This document shows positions 1-10,374 of a DNA stretch of 64,000 nt, in pieces; position 1 is the first letter of the stretch; each line of letters starts with the position of its first letter. The stretch is from positions 4,030,001 to 4,094,000 of the forward strand of contig JAXRKN010000037.1 in NCBI GenBank assembly GCA_038502055.1, written 5' to 3'. The notes under the pieces were generated by a model that had not been told where the DNA came from, did not search any database, and saw only the letters and a list, made by a program, of their open reading frames with translations. Position numbers and translations under genes: made by a program. Source of the stretch: Tanytarsus gracilentus. Lineage: Eukaryota > Arthropoda > Insecta > Diptera > Chironomidae.

Positions 1-3000
1 TCATTGTGGACTCACACGTTCAATATCGTTTGAATAATGTTGATGCTTTTCAATTGGCTGATGGACTTCAGTACATTTTCGCTCACGTTGGACAACTAAC
101 TGGAATGTATCGTTACAAATATAAGCTGATGAGACAAATCCGTATGTGCAAGGATCTTAAGCACTTGATTTATTATCGTTTTAACACAGGACCTGTCGGT
201 AAGGGTCCTGGATGTGGCTTTTGGGCACCTGGCTGGAGAGTGTGGCTTTTCTTTATGCGTGGAATTACTCCATTGTTGGAGAGATGGCTTGGTAATCTTC
301 TCTCGCGTCAATTCGAAGGAAGACACAGCAAGGGTGTCGCAAAGACTGTCACTAAGCAACGTGTCGAGTCACACTTTGATTTGGAATTGAGAGCATCTGT
401 TATGCACGATATTGTCGATATGATGCCCGAAGGAATAAAACAAAACAAAGCGAGAACTATTTTGCAGCATTTATCAGAAGCGTGGCGTTGCTGGAAAGCA
501 AATATTCCGTGGAAGGTTCCCGGATTGCCCATTCCAATTGAGAATATGATCTTAAGATATGTTAAGATGAAGGCAGACTGGTGGACAAATACAGCACATT
601 ATAATCGTGAACGTATTCGTAGAGGGGCAACTGTTGATAAGACAGTTTGTAAGAAAAATTTAGGTCGATTAACGAGATTGTATTTGAAGGCGGAACAAGA
701 GAGACAGCATAATTATCTCAAGGATGGTCCCTATATCTCACCCGAAGAGGCTGTTGCGATCTATACAACCACAGTCCATTGGCTCGAGTCACGACGCTTT
801 GCTCCCATCCCATTTCCTCCATTGTCATATAAACACGATACAAAACTTCTTATTTTGGCCTTGGAAAGATTAAAAGAAGCATATAGCGTTAAATCTCGCC
901 TCAATCAGAGTCAACGCGAAGAACTTGGTCTCATTGAGCAGGCTTATGATAATCCGCATGAAGCTCTCTCAAGAATTAAGCGACATTTACTCACCCAGCG
1001 TGCATTTAAGGAAACGGGAATTGAGTTTATGGACTTATATAGTCATCTCATTCCTGTCTACGATGTGGAGCCACTCGAGAAAATAACTGATGCATATTTA
1101 GATCAGTACTTGTGGTATGAAGCAGACAAGCGAAGACTATTTCCACCATGGATTAAGCCGAGTGATACTGAACCACCACCTTTATTGGTCTACAAATGGT
1201 GCCAAGGTAAATTGACAAATATTTTTTGTAGAAGTGATATTGCGGAGTGATATGGTAGTTGTGGACGTGTGTTTTGTAGCATAGAGATTAGCATTTGATA
1301 TCATCCCCTTGTTACAAACCTCACGCTTACGACTTTCCTCAAAGTCATCTGATTATCTTTCAAAGTGATTTAAAGGAAAAAAAGAGAGCATTTTAAACAA
1401 ATTTATCTTTTTAGGCGTGAACAATTTGCAGGATGTTTGGGATGCAGCCGAAGGTGAATGTAATGTGCTCCTCGAATCAAAGTTCGAGAAATTGTATGAG
1501 AAAATTGATTTGACTCTCTTGAATCGACTTCTTCGTTTGATTGTCGATCATAACATTGCCGATTACATGACGGCCAAGAACAACGTCGTTATTAACTACA
1601 AAGATATGAATCACACCAACAGTTATGGCATAATTCGTGGTCTACAGTTTGCATCATTCATCACTCAATACTATGGACTCGTGCTCGATCTGTTAGTTCT
1701 TGGTTTACAGAGAGCTAGTGAGATGGCAGGACCACCGCAAATGCCAAATGATTTTCTCACTTTCCAAGACGTTGCTGTGGAGACATCACATCCAATTCGT
1801 CTCTATTGCCGCTACGTCGATAAAATTCATATTTTCTTCAGGTTCACTGCCGAGGAGGCAAGAGAATTGATTCAACGCTATTTGACAGAGCACCCCGATC
1901 CCAATAATGAGAATATTGTTGGCTATAATAACAAAAAATGCTGGCCAAGAGATGCGCGAATGCGATTAATGAAACATGATGTTAATTTGTGAGTTCTTGA
2001 GTTTGTTTAAATTTACGTAGTTTATTTTTTAAATTTTTACAGAGGACGCGCTGTTTTCTGGGACATTAAGAATAGACTTCCTCGATCAGTTACCACGGTC
2101 AATTGGGATGGTACGTTCGTGTCTGTCTACTCTAAAGATAATCCCAATTTGCTCTTCAACATGTGCGGATTTGAGTGTAGAATCTTGCCAAAATGCAGGT
2201 AAATCAATTATTCTCTAGTAACTTGTGTAAATCATATTACTAACAAATATTTTTAAGATTGCAACACGAAGAATTCACGCATCGTGATGGAGTTTGGAAT
2301 TTGCAGAATGAAGTTACAAAAGAAAGAACAGCTCAGTGTTTCTTGCGAGTGGACGATGAGTCTCTTAATCGTTTCCATAACAGAGTTCGTCAAATTCTTA
2401 TGGCATCAGGCTCGACAACTTTTACAAAAATCATTAACAAATGGAATACAGCTCTCATTGGTCTAATGACATATTTCCGAGAGTCGGTTGTTAATACACA
2501 AGAGCTACTTGATTTGCTCGTAAAGTGTGAAAATAAAATTCAAACTCGTATTAAGATTGGTCTAAACTCGAAAATGCCTTCGAGATTCCCACCCGTTGTC
2601 TTTTACACACCAAAAGAATTGGGTGGTCTCGGAATGTTGTCAATGGGCCACGTGCTGATTCCCCAGTCCGATCTTCGCTGGTCAAAACAAACAGACTCTG
2701 GAATTACTCACTTCCGATCAGGTAAATTTGTAATCACTTTTGATACTGTACAATTTTATTAATTTTAATCATTTCTCTCTTTTCAGGCATGTCGCACGAT
2801 GAGGATCAATTGATTCCAAACTTGTATCGTTATATTCAGCCTTGGGAGAGTGAATTCATTGACTCGCAGAGAGTTTGGGCTGAATATGCATTGAAACGTC
2901 AGGAGGCTAATGCTCAAAGCCGTCGATTGACACTCGAAGATCTCGAAGATAGCTGGGATCGTGGAGTTCCTCGCATCAATACACTTTTCCAAAAAGATCG

Positions 3001-5785
3001 ACACACATTGGCTTACGACAAGGGATGGCGTATAAGAACTGAGTTTAAACAATATCAGGTGCTCAAACAAAATCCCTTCTGGTGGACTCATCAACGTCAC
3101 GATGGAAAACTTTGGAATTTAAATAACTACAGAACAGACATGATTCAAGCACTTGGCGGTGTCGAAGGTATTCTTGAGCATACTCTTTTCAAGGGAACTT
3201 ACTTCCCCACATGGGAAGGTCTTTTCTGGGAGAAAGCATCTGGTTTTGAGGAGTCAATGAAATATAAGAAGCTCACAAATGCTCAGCGATCTGGTCTCAA
3301 TCAAATTCCAAATCGTCGTTTCACTCTCTGGTGGTCACCAACAATTAATCGTGCTAACGTATACGTTGGTTTCCAAGTACAACTCGATTTGACCGGTATT
3401 TTCATGCATGGTAAAATTCCTACACTGAAAATTTCGCTCATTCAAATCTTTCGTGCTCATTTGTGGCAAAAAATTCACGAGTCAATTGTAATGGATTTGT
3501 GTCAGGTGTTTGATCAAGAATTGGATGCTTTGGAAATTGAAACTGTGCAAAAGGAGACTATTCATCCTCGTAAGTCCTACAAGATGAACTCTTCGTGTGC
3601 CGATATTCTTCTTTTCCCCGCCTACAAGTGGAATGTATCGAGACCCTCGCTATTGGCCGATTCAAAGGACACCATGGACAATACAACTACACAAAAGTTT
3701 TGGCTTGATATTCAGCTACGTTGGGGAGATTACGATTCTCATGACGTTGAGAGATATGCACGTGCAAAATTCCTCGACTATACAACCGACAACATGTCAA
3801 TTTATCCCTCGCCAACGGGTGTGCTGATTGCAATTGATTTAGCATATAATTTGCATAGTGCTTTCGGAAATTGGTTCCCCGGATGCAAGCCGCTCATTCA
3901 ACAAGCCATGGCTAAAATTATGAAAGCTAATCCCGCTCTTTATGTATTACGTGAGCGTATTCGTAAGGCACTTCAGCTTTACAGCTCCGAGCCCACTGAA
4001 CCTTATCTCTCGTCGCAAAATTACGGAGAATTGTTTAGCAATCAAATTATTTGGTTTGTCGACGACACGAACGTTTATCGTGTGACAATTCACAAAACTT
4101 TTGAAGGAAATTTGACAACTAAGCCGATTAATGGAGCCATCTTCATTTTCAATCCGAGAACAGGACAGCTTTTCCTCAAAATCATTCACACGTCTGTGTG
4201 GGCTGGTCAAAAGCGTTTAGGTCAACTCGCCAAGTGGAAGACAGCCGAAGAAGTTGCTGCCTTGATTCGTTCATTGCCCGTTGAGGAGCAACCTAAACAA
4301 ATTATTGTCACACGCAAGGGAATGTTGGATCCACTCGAAGTACATTTGCTCGATTTCCCTAACATTGTAATTAAGGGTTCCGAGCTTCAACTACCATTCC
4401 AAGCTTGCTTGAAGGTCGAGAAGTTTGGAGACTTGATTTTGAAGGCAACAGAGCCGCAGATGGTGCTCTTTAACTTGTACGATGACTGGCTCAAGACAAT
4501 TTCATCATACACGGCATTCTCTCGTTTGATTTTGATTTTGAGAGCTCTCCATGTCAATACTGAGCGAACAAAGGTGAATATTAAAATTATAATAAATGAC
4601 TATTTTATTAATTTTTTATTTTAGGTAATTTTAAAACCCGATAAAACAACAATCACCGAAGCTCATCACATCTGGCCAACGTTAAGCGATGAAGAATGGA
4701 TCAAAGTTGAAGTTCAACTTAAAGATCTCATTTTGGCGGATTATGGCAAGAAAAATAATGTCAATGTGGCTTCACTTACGCAATCAGAAATTCGCGACAT
4801 TATTCTCGGCATGGAAATCTCCGCTCCATCAGCGCAGCGTCAACAAATTGCGGAAATTGAGAAGCAAACGAAGGAACAAAGTCAGTTGACAGCGACAACG
4901 ACTAGAACGACCAACAAGCATGGTGATGAAATTATCACATCCACGACATCCAACTATGAGACGCAGAGCTTTAGTTCCAAGACTGAATGGAGAATTCGTG
5001 CAATTTCAGCGACGAATCTTCATTTGCGTACAAATCACATTTATGTGAGCTCTGACGATATCAAAGAGACCGGCTACACCTACATCTTACCGAAAAATAT
5101 TCTCAAGAAGTTTGTCACAATTTCCGATCTTCGAGCACAAATCGCAGGCTACTTGTATGGCGTTAGTCCGCCAGACAATCCTCAGGTGAAAGAAATTCGC
5201 TGTATCGTTATGCCACCGCAATGGGGAACACATCAGGTTATCAATTTGCCTAATTCCCTTCCAAATCATCAATATTTGAAGGATATGGAGCCTCTTGGAT
5301 GGATTCACACACAGCCCAATGAACTTCCGCAATTGTCACCTCAAGATATCACAACACATGCCAAAATCATGTCAGAAAATCCGGCTTGGGATGGCGAGAA
5401 GACGATAATTATTACTTGCTCCTTCACTCCCGGTTCGTGCTCGTTAACTGCTTACAAACTCACACCATCAGGCTTTGAGTGGGGAACAAAGAACACCGAT
5501 AAGGGAAATAATCCTAAAGGATATTTACCGAGTCACTATGAGCGAGTTCAGATGCTTCTCTCGAACAAATTCCTTGGCTTCTTTATGGTGCCAGCTCAAG
5601 GAAGTTGGAATTATAACTTTATGGGAGTGCGTCACGATCCTAACATGAAATACGAGCTCATGCTGTCGAACCCGAGAGAATTTTATCATGAAATTCATAG
5701 ACCTGCACATTTCCTTCTCTTCTCAAATCTCGAAGATGCTGGCGATGGCGGTACGGGCGCTGATCGTGAAGATGCATTCGCATAA
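1..5785 (+). CDS. Prp8: Pre-mRNA-processing-splicing factor 8 (Prp8), 5' truncated by window edge
   Basis: Core U5 snRNP protein that scaffolds the spliceosome active site. Exons read as 1-1206 (in frame from base 3), 1415-1988, 2043-2198, 2258-2721, 2787-4573 and 4625-5785; all junctions keep frame and have GT..AG ends. The 1781 residues seen correspond to roughly residue 555 to the C-terminus of the ~2335-residue human protein, and are nearly identical to it over long stretches (e.g. GKGPGCGFW, LRFPPW-type RRLFPPW, YNNKKCWPRDARMR). Order by family knowledge: reverse-transcriptase-like core (about residues 250-750 here), endonuclease-like and RNase H-like domains (about 1100-1460), and C-terminal Jab1/MPN domain (last ~230), which binds Brr2. 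The extreme tail ends in ADREDAFA, close to the usual ADREDLYA. The missing N-terminal quarter lies left of base 1. Confidence 0.98.
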
Positions 5786-5831
5786 ATATTTTAATTGTCA
5801 CATTTAATAATTTTTTCAACTCATACATAAA

Positions 5832-5837
5832 AATAAA
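5832..5837 (+). terminator. Poly(A) signal of Prp8
   Basis: AATAAA 47 bases after the Prp8 stop codon. It leaves under 200 bp before the next gene's start codon. Confidence 0.6.
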
Positions 5838-5876
5838 AGCATAATTTTAAACATGAAAATTTTTAGTCTTTATATT

Positions 5877-5919
5877 TTTCCCGCCCAAAATTTTAAATTT
5901 AGGTTTGTTTGTAAACAAA
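5877..5919. promoter_or_regulatory. E2F-like site and forkhead-type site upstream of the RAD51 paralog
   Basis: TTTCCCGCCC at 5877-5886 reads TTTGGGCGGGAAA on the other strand, which fits the E2F/DP consensus TTTSSCGC. TTTGTTTGTAAACAAA at 5904-5919 contains GTAAACA, a forkhead core. Both sit in the 243 bp between the Prp8 stop and the next start codon. The motif matches are seen; factor binding is inferred. Confidence 0.4.
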
Positions 5920-6028
5920 ACTTTTTTCGCCGACAAAAATTTTCTTTTTCATTTTAAAATCAATTTTAACTAACTTCCTGAATACTCCAATTGTGTTTTA
6001 ATTGTATTAAAAAGTACATGTTATTCGA

Positions 6029-6868
6029 ATGCTATCGGGGCTGAAGTTGTCAACAGTGTGGGAGATACAAAATGCCTTCGAATTTATTCCGACTGGATCT
6101 GAAAGTTTGGATACGATTCTCGGAGGTGGATTGAGAACAGCTGCACTGACGGAAGTATTTGGCGGAAGTGGATGTGGAAAAACTCAATTAGCCATCGAGC
6201 TGATGTTAAATACAATTTTTAGTACTTTAAAAGGAAATGTTATTTACGTGAGCACTAAAAACTGTTTGACACCAGGCAGGATTAAAAGCAAAATAAGCCG
6301 CTATGTGGATTTAATTCAAGCTTTCGGTGATTCTGAAAATGAAATTTTAACAGTTGAAAATGTCCTGAAAAAGATAAGACACAAGAGAGTTTTTGAATTA
6401 ACTGAACTTGTTTTCATCGTTTATCATATCCGAGAGATTGTGGAAAAAGCTTCTTTGTATAATCCAATTAAACTAGTTGTTATCGACTCATTTTCTCACT
6501 TTCTGAGAGATCAGCCACCATTGGAGCGAATAAGAATATCCTATGAGCTCGCGGGAGTGCTGGAGAATACAGCTATTAAATTTGTAAGTAAACGCAACTC
6601 TATTAATCAGCTAATTATAATTTTCTATTAATTACAGAACTGTGCAGTTCTCATAACCACGGACATGTCTGCTGATTTTCACAGCAAAAATCAGGCAATT
6701 TCTCTTAAACCCATGCTAGGTGACACATTTGCTCATCGACCAAATCAACGTATCGAGCTGCAGAGAAATGTCACTTTCACTACCGCGATAGTTCGAAAAA
6801 ATATAAATGGAAGATGCGGAATCGTGCGGTATCTGATTGATGACGAAAAAGGAATTTGTGATGCATGA
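6029..6868 (+). CDS. spn-D: RAD51 paralog, RAD51C/spindle-D-like
   Basis: Two exons, 6029-6583 and 6638-6868 (phase 0 junction, GTAAGT donor), giving 261 residues. RecA/RAD51 core only: Walker A GGSGCGKT near residue 43, Walker B LVVIDSF near residue 152, then a loop with LITTDMS and LGDTFAHRPNQRIEL, which matches the RAD51C pattern (LTNQM, LGESWGHA). There is no N-terminal helix-hairpin-helix domain; Drosophila spindle-D is similarly short (~270 aa). Family role: ATP-dependent assistance to RAD51 filaments in homologous recombination and, in flies, meiotic double-strand-break repair. The first ATG is used because upstream codons are not in this frame. Assignment to RAD51C rather than XRCC3 or RAD51D rests on the C-terminal motif and is less certain than the superfamily. 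Confidence 0.75.
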
Positions 6869-6879
6869 ATGACTTTCAA

Positions 6880-6885
6880 AATAAA
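6880..6885 (+). terminator. Poly(A) signal of the RAD51 paralog
   Basis: AATAAA 12 bases after the stop codon, implying a very short 3' UTR. Confidence 0.5.
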
Positions 6886-7788
6886 TTTATTTAAAACTAT
6901 CATGTTAGGAACTTCCAAAGAGCTCAGTATTAGTCATTTTAGATTTTTTTTTCAGTAAACAATCTTGAATGAATCAGCATAATTTAAAACGACGTCATAA
7001 TCAGTGAAAAACAAAAACAAAATTCGGCAACGTGCTTCCGAAAAAAGCCTGTTTGATACTCAAAATTGTTTTGTTTTAATAAAAATATCATGATTGACAT
7101 CATTTTATATCAAAATGACTCGAGCGTATAAAAAAATAAATAACGTCATAAGCCGTTTGTGCATGCTCTCGAGATTAAATAGTTTCCGTGTTTTCTAATG
7201 AATTATTCATCATGTGCTAGAGATGTAACAGCTTCACAATTTATTTTTAATTGCTTTCGTCTCGCGAAGAAAGGAATAAAGAACATACATCACGTGACGT
7301 CAATGCGCGGATAGAAGAGGAAACCTGTAAAAGAAATTGAGTTCATAAACAGCGAGTGAAATAAAATTTATTCTTTACAAATTGCAAAAAAAAAATACAA
7401 AATCTCCGCAAATGATTATTAGTAAATTAAAACGCTCAAGCGTGAAGTGTAGAAAAATGATCTTTTAAGGGAAAGACAAAAAGAAGAAGTGTAGCTCAAG
7501 ATGTTGCGCAATAACCTGCTGGTAATAAAAACTTGAATTAGTTTCAAGTTCACTGTCGCTTATTAGTGGAATTTAAAAAAATCCCCATAAACTTTTATTT
7601 CAACGCATGCGATTTGAGGTATTGCAATTATAATTTAAATCAATTAAAATAAAATGGGGTTTATTTAAAAAAGTTCTCAAAATTGCGCCAAATTCTCAGA
7701 GAGCAAAAAAAGTTTTTGTTGATGAAAAAATTCTGTTCAAATTTTCTTAGTAATCTTCACTTTTAAACAACCGATAAAAGTCACAGAT
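6886..7788. other. Gene-free stretch between RAD51 paralog and small gene A
   Basis: AT-rich, with no ORF that resembles a gene. Notable items: a TATAAAAA-like run near 7127, the fused E-box/CRE CACGTGACGTCA at 7291-7302, and two ACGTCA half-sites near 6989 and 7143. It could hold the promoter of the small gene at 7789. Confidence 0.6.
7291..7302. promoter_or_regulatory. Fused E-box and CRE
   Basis: CACGTGACGTCA joins a palindromic E-box (CACGTG, bHLH target) to a full palindromic CRE (TGACGTCA, CREB/ATF target), sharing two bases. The motif is seen; function is inferred. Confidence 0.35.
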
Positions 7789-7998
7789 ATGAATCATTTT
7801 CATTTAGTGATAGAAAATGATGTCGTGGAAAGTGTTCGAGGACGAGGATACGACATTTTTGGAGAATTTTGGAACAGAATACGAAATGAAGTTGAAGCTC
7901 GACATCCCAAGAAAGACAATCCAAAATATCAAAAGACAGGAAAGAACAAGGCATTTCAATTAAAGATTTACAACAAAAAGAAGTTCGGGAAGCAGTAA
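7789..7998 (+). CDS. Small basic protein A, function unknown
   Basis: Single open frame of 69 residues from a clean ATG, followed by AATAAA at 8127-8132. I do not recognise it. It is Lys/Arg rich, with a basic C-terminus (FQLKIYNKKKFGKQ) and no signal peptide or membrane segment. That C-terminus aligns with the end of the next small ORF (8286-8528) in the pattern K-x-K-[AT]-F-x-x-K-[IV]-Y-x-K-[KR]-x-F-x-K, and both start MN. I infer a tandem duplicate. The stop overlaps a possible donor (CA|GTAAGA), so a spliced longer form cannot be excluded. Coding status rests on this paralogy and the poly(A) signal. Confidence 0.5.
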   Translation: MNHFHLVIENDVVESVRGRGYDIFGEFWNRIRNEVEARHPKKDNPKYQKTGKNKAFQLKIYNKKKFGKQ

Positions 7999-8126
7999 GA
8001 AAAAAGCTGAAAATTTCCATTAAGTAAATTTGCTGATTCTGACAAAACTACACAAGACAAAGCTTTATAACAGAACCAAAGGATCAAGTCGCTAGTCAAT
8101 TCAAATAATGTTTCAAGCATCAACTC

Positions 8127-8132
8127 AATAAA
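8127..8132 (+). terminator. Poly(A) signal of small gene A
   Basis: AATAAA 129 bases after the stop at 7998 and about 90 bases before the putative start of the next transcription unit. Confidence 0.45.
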
Positions 8133-8219
8133 ATATATTTTACCTCATAAATCAAAAAATTTAAATTTAATTTAAAAAGTGCATCCCTTGCAAAAAAGTG
8201 CACATCTCTCAGAATTCTC

Positions 8220-8225
8220 TCAGTT
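8220..8225 (+). promoter_or_regulatory. Candidate initiator of small gene B
   Basis: TCAGTT matches the arthropod initiator TCAGTY, with the putative +1 A at 8222. It is 64 bases upstream of the ATG at 8286. No TATA box is obvious. Confidence 0.35.
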
Positions 8226-8285
8226 TGTTATTTCGGCGTGGGCGTTCGTATCGTATATTCAGTTTTATTTATTAAATTTATTAAA

Positions 8286-8528
8286 ATGAACCAAGTAATG
8301 CGAGCTCTAGAAAGGATTGAAAGGATTTCATTCAACGACGACGATTTCATTCCGTACATCTCGAGATTATTTCGAAGAATGGACAATCCGAGGCAAAGAT
8401 CAATTTCCTCCTTATCAGACGATAGTTGTATGGAAGAACAATCCAAATTTGAGAAGCAAGCATTGAAAAGCAAGACATTCAGAACTAAAGTTTATAAGAA
8501 GCGGAGCTTTAAGAAGGATCTCATCTGA
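8286..8528 (+). CDS. Small basic protein B, likely tandem paralog of A
   Basis: 80 residues from the first ATG after an initiator-like site. Acidic/hydrophobic first half (FNDDDFIPYISRLFRRM), Ser-rich middle (SISSLSDDS), strongly basic tail (FRTKVYKKRSFKKD) that resembles the tail of the protein at 7789. Not recognised. Evidence for transcription is structural: 17 bases after the stop is a very good intron (8546-8601: donor GTGAGT, branch ACTAAAT, tract TTTTTTTCTCTAG), and AATAAA follows at 8766. The 3' UTR intron is close enough to the stop that nonsense decay would not be expected. Function unknown; the basic tail could bind nucleic acid or a membrane. Confidence 0.55.
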   Translation: MNQVMRALERIERISFNDDDFIPYISRLFRRMDNPRQRSISSLSDDSCMEEQSKFEKQALKSKTFRTKVYKKRSFKKDLI

Positions 8529-8545
8529 TTGTTAAAAAAAATTAG

Positions 8546-8601
8546 GTGAGTTCATTTTAAAGTCGCGTGGTAATTTTTAAAAACTAAATTTTTTTCTCTA
8601 G
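8546..8601 (+). other. Putative 3' UTR intron of small gene B
   Basis: 56 bp with donor GTGAGT, branch-like ACTAAAT at about 8583 and a T-rich acceptor tract ending TCTCTAG. It begins 17 bases after the stop codon. Confidence 0.5.
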
Positions 8602-8754
8602 ATTAATTTTCACATCAACCATGGAGGATCATCAAAATAATTTTTTTAAATGTTTGTAATTTTTTATTGTGCGTTAATTTTCTCTCAAAAAATTGTGTAA
8701 AATATTTCGTTAATTTCTTTTCTTGTAATTTATCACATAAATGCAAAAATATTC

Positions 8755-8764
8755 GTGAATCCCC
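8755..8764 (-). promoter_or_regulatory. kappaB-like site (distal)
   Basis: On the minus strand GGGGATTCAC, one base from GGGGATTCCC. It abuts the AATAAA (8766-8771) that probably ends small gene B, so its link to the peptide gene at 9065 is weaker than that of the site at 8831. Confidence 0.3.
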
Positions 8765-8765
8765 C

Positions 8766-8771
8766 AATAAA
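8766..8771 (+). terminator. Poly(A) signal of small gene B
   Basis: AATAAA 238 bases after the stop at 8528, following the 3' UTR intron. Confidence 0.45.
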
Positions 8772-8830
8772 ATAAACTGTTGCACTTCCATTGTATCAAT
8801 TCCTTTTTTGAAAATCTTAATAAATTTGTA

Positions 8831-8840
8831 GGGTATTCCC
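8831..8840. promoter_or_regulatory. kappaB-like site (proximal)
   Basis: GGGTATTCCC, near-palindromic, one base off the NF-kappaB/Relish consensus GGGRNWYYCC. It lies about 120 bp upstream of the TATA box at 8958 and 225 bp upstream of the start codon of the secreted peptide gene. Binding is inferred. Confidence 0.4.
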
Positions 8841-8957
8841 CGCATTCTCATCATCATCTCACATGCCGTTAGAATAAATAACTTTAAGACCCGGCCAGTA
8901 ATAAAAACAACAATATTAAAACACGTGTGCTAAGCTTTTACTCATTCTTGTCGATGC

Positions 8958-8965
8958 TATATAAG
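8958..8965 (+). promoter_or_regulatory. TATA box of the secreted peptide gene
   Basis: TATATAAG about 107 bp upstream of the ATG at 9065. Transcription would start near 8988-8995. Confidence 0.5.
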
Positions 8966-9064
8966 AAGAACGTAAACTGATGGTTGGAGGAGTATTTCGT
9001 AGCAGTCTGTGGTTGAGAAACAATCGTATCGGAAAAAAAATTCAATCAAGAGCTGATATTAAAA

Positions 9065-9557
9065 ATGTATAAGGTAAAGAGAGTGATCTAAAAATTCAAA
9101 CGAAATTTTAAATTTAACGGTTGAATATTTATCATTTAGGAAATTTTTATTGCACTTTGCCTTGTTGCCATTGTAAGAGCTTATCCAGCTGAAAATACCG
9201 AAAACGAAGAATCAATTGTTGAATTGGTCCAAGTTGAGCCTGACACAAATGGCGATGGAATAGACGACGACGATCAATCAAGTGATTTGGCAGTTGATGA
9301 ATCAAGATATGGATATGGATATAGAGGACATAGACATCACCACCACCACCATCACCATGGTATGATATAAACCAAAATTTTTAAAATTGTAGCAATAAAT
9401 AATTTTTTTTTAAATAGGTGGATATCGAGGAGGTTATGGCGGCTATGGTAATAAAATTTTTGACTTTAAAATGTTAAAAAAAAAACTTTAAATTAATTTT
9501 TTTAAAACAGGTTATGGAGGATACAGACGCGGGGGTCATGGAGGATATTGGGGTTAA
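9065..9557 (+). CDS. Secreted Gly/Tyr/His-rich peptide precursor, candidate antimicrobial or metal-binding peptide
   Basis: Four short exons assembled by frame: 9065-9073, 9140-9359, 9418-9447 and 9511-9557 (101 residues, all GT..AG, phases 0, 1 and 1). Layout: signal peptide (MYKEIFIALCLVAIVRA), an acidic Asp/Glu-rich stretch of about 45 residues, then from about residue 60 a cationic tail with YGYGYRGHR, eight consecutive histidines, and GGYRGGYGGYG-type repeats ending in GGYWG. The acidic pro-part followed by a cationic Gly-rich mature part is the usual form of insect prepro antimicrobial peptides; the composition also recalls nematode YGGYG peptides. The His run could bind Zn, Cu or Ni. 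It is TATA-driven, with kappaB-like sites upstream and AATAAA at 9726. A cuticular glycine-rich protein is the main alternative. Each exon is too short to show up in a simple ORF scan. Confidence 0.75.
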
Positions 9558-9725
9558 TTGTATAGTCAATGTAAAAAAACCTTGTGATAGAAAAATTAAG
9601 TACTGAAAGTGTAAATACAAAAAAAAATCAGGACACATTTTACATGCATTATTTTTATTCTTCATTTTTAAAGTTGTGAAATTTTCATCAAAAAATTTAT
9701 TCTTCATTTCTATAGTGAGGATTTT

Positions 9726-9731
9726 AATAAA
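9726..9731 (+). terminator. Poly(A) signal of the secreted peptide gene
   Basis: AATAAA 168 bases after the stop codon at 9557. Confidence 0.5.
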
Positions 9732-10374
9732 ATATATTATGCTTTAAATATCTTTTGTATTTATACGTTGGGTATGTTTAAAAATTGTTTTAAGATGCAA
9801 GAAGGTGATTTTGAGGTGAAATTTATTAGAGAAGGAAAAAAGGTTTTAAAAAAGATTTAAAATCCATTTGTGAGATTTATTTTCAAGTTCTCTTCGTGGC
9901 ACAATCTGAGAATTATTTGAATACGATTTTAATATGAAAATAGATAGCAAAGAATTTCAAAAAAAAATGTTTTATCCTGTTGCGATTTTCAAAAATGTAA
10001 AAACTTTTAAACCAAAAATTATAACAAAATTTTGCCAGACAAAACAAAGAATTTAACGCAACGATTATAAAGGGATCGCATAACTTTAAAATATTATACT
10101 CCTATAAAAAAGTTAATTCTATCAAAAATAAGCATATTTAAATGTAAATGGTTCAAGATAATAATAACATAAGTTGTATGAATTCAAAAACGTGTATGAA
10201 GAATTTTTTTATAAGCTTTTAAAGCAAAATTATGATTCTGTTGTAAGATGTTTTTATTTTTGAAAAATAATTATGTTTTAGTAACTTTTCGTTTTTTTTT
10301 AGTTGAGTCCACATTCGTTTCATAAGACTTTTATAATTTTTTTTACAAAATTGATTCGTCAAATTTTTATACCT
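9732..10374. other. Convergent 3' intergenic region
   Basis: Very AT-rich, with no coding signal. On the minus strand AATAAA at 10253-10258 is the likely poly(A) signal of importin-7. Otherwise nothing seen. Confidence 0.6.
10253..10258 (-). terminator. Poly(A) signal of importin-7
   Basis: TTTATT on the plus strand (AATAAA on the minus strand), about 117 bases past the stop codon. Confidence 0.45.

Noticed and set aside
1207..1414. The 208-bp first visible intron of Prp8 as a possible snoRNA host (TGATAT and CTGA-like boxes)
   Set aside because: Box C is poor, no terminal stem pairs convincingly, and no guide complementarity can be tested by eye.
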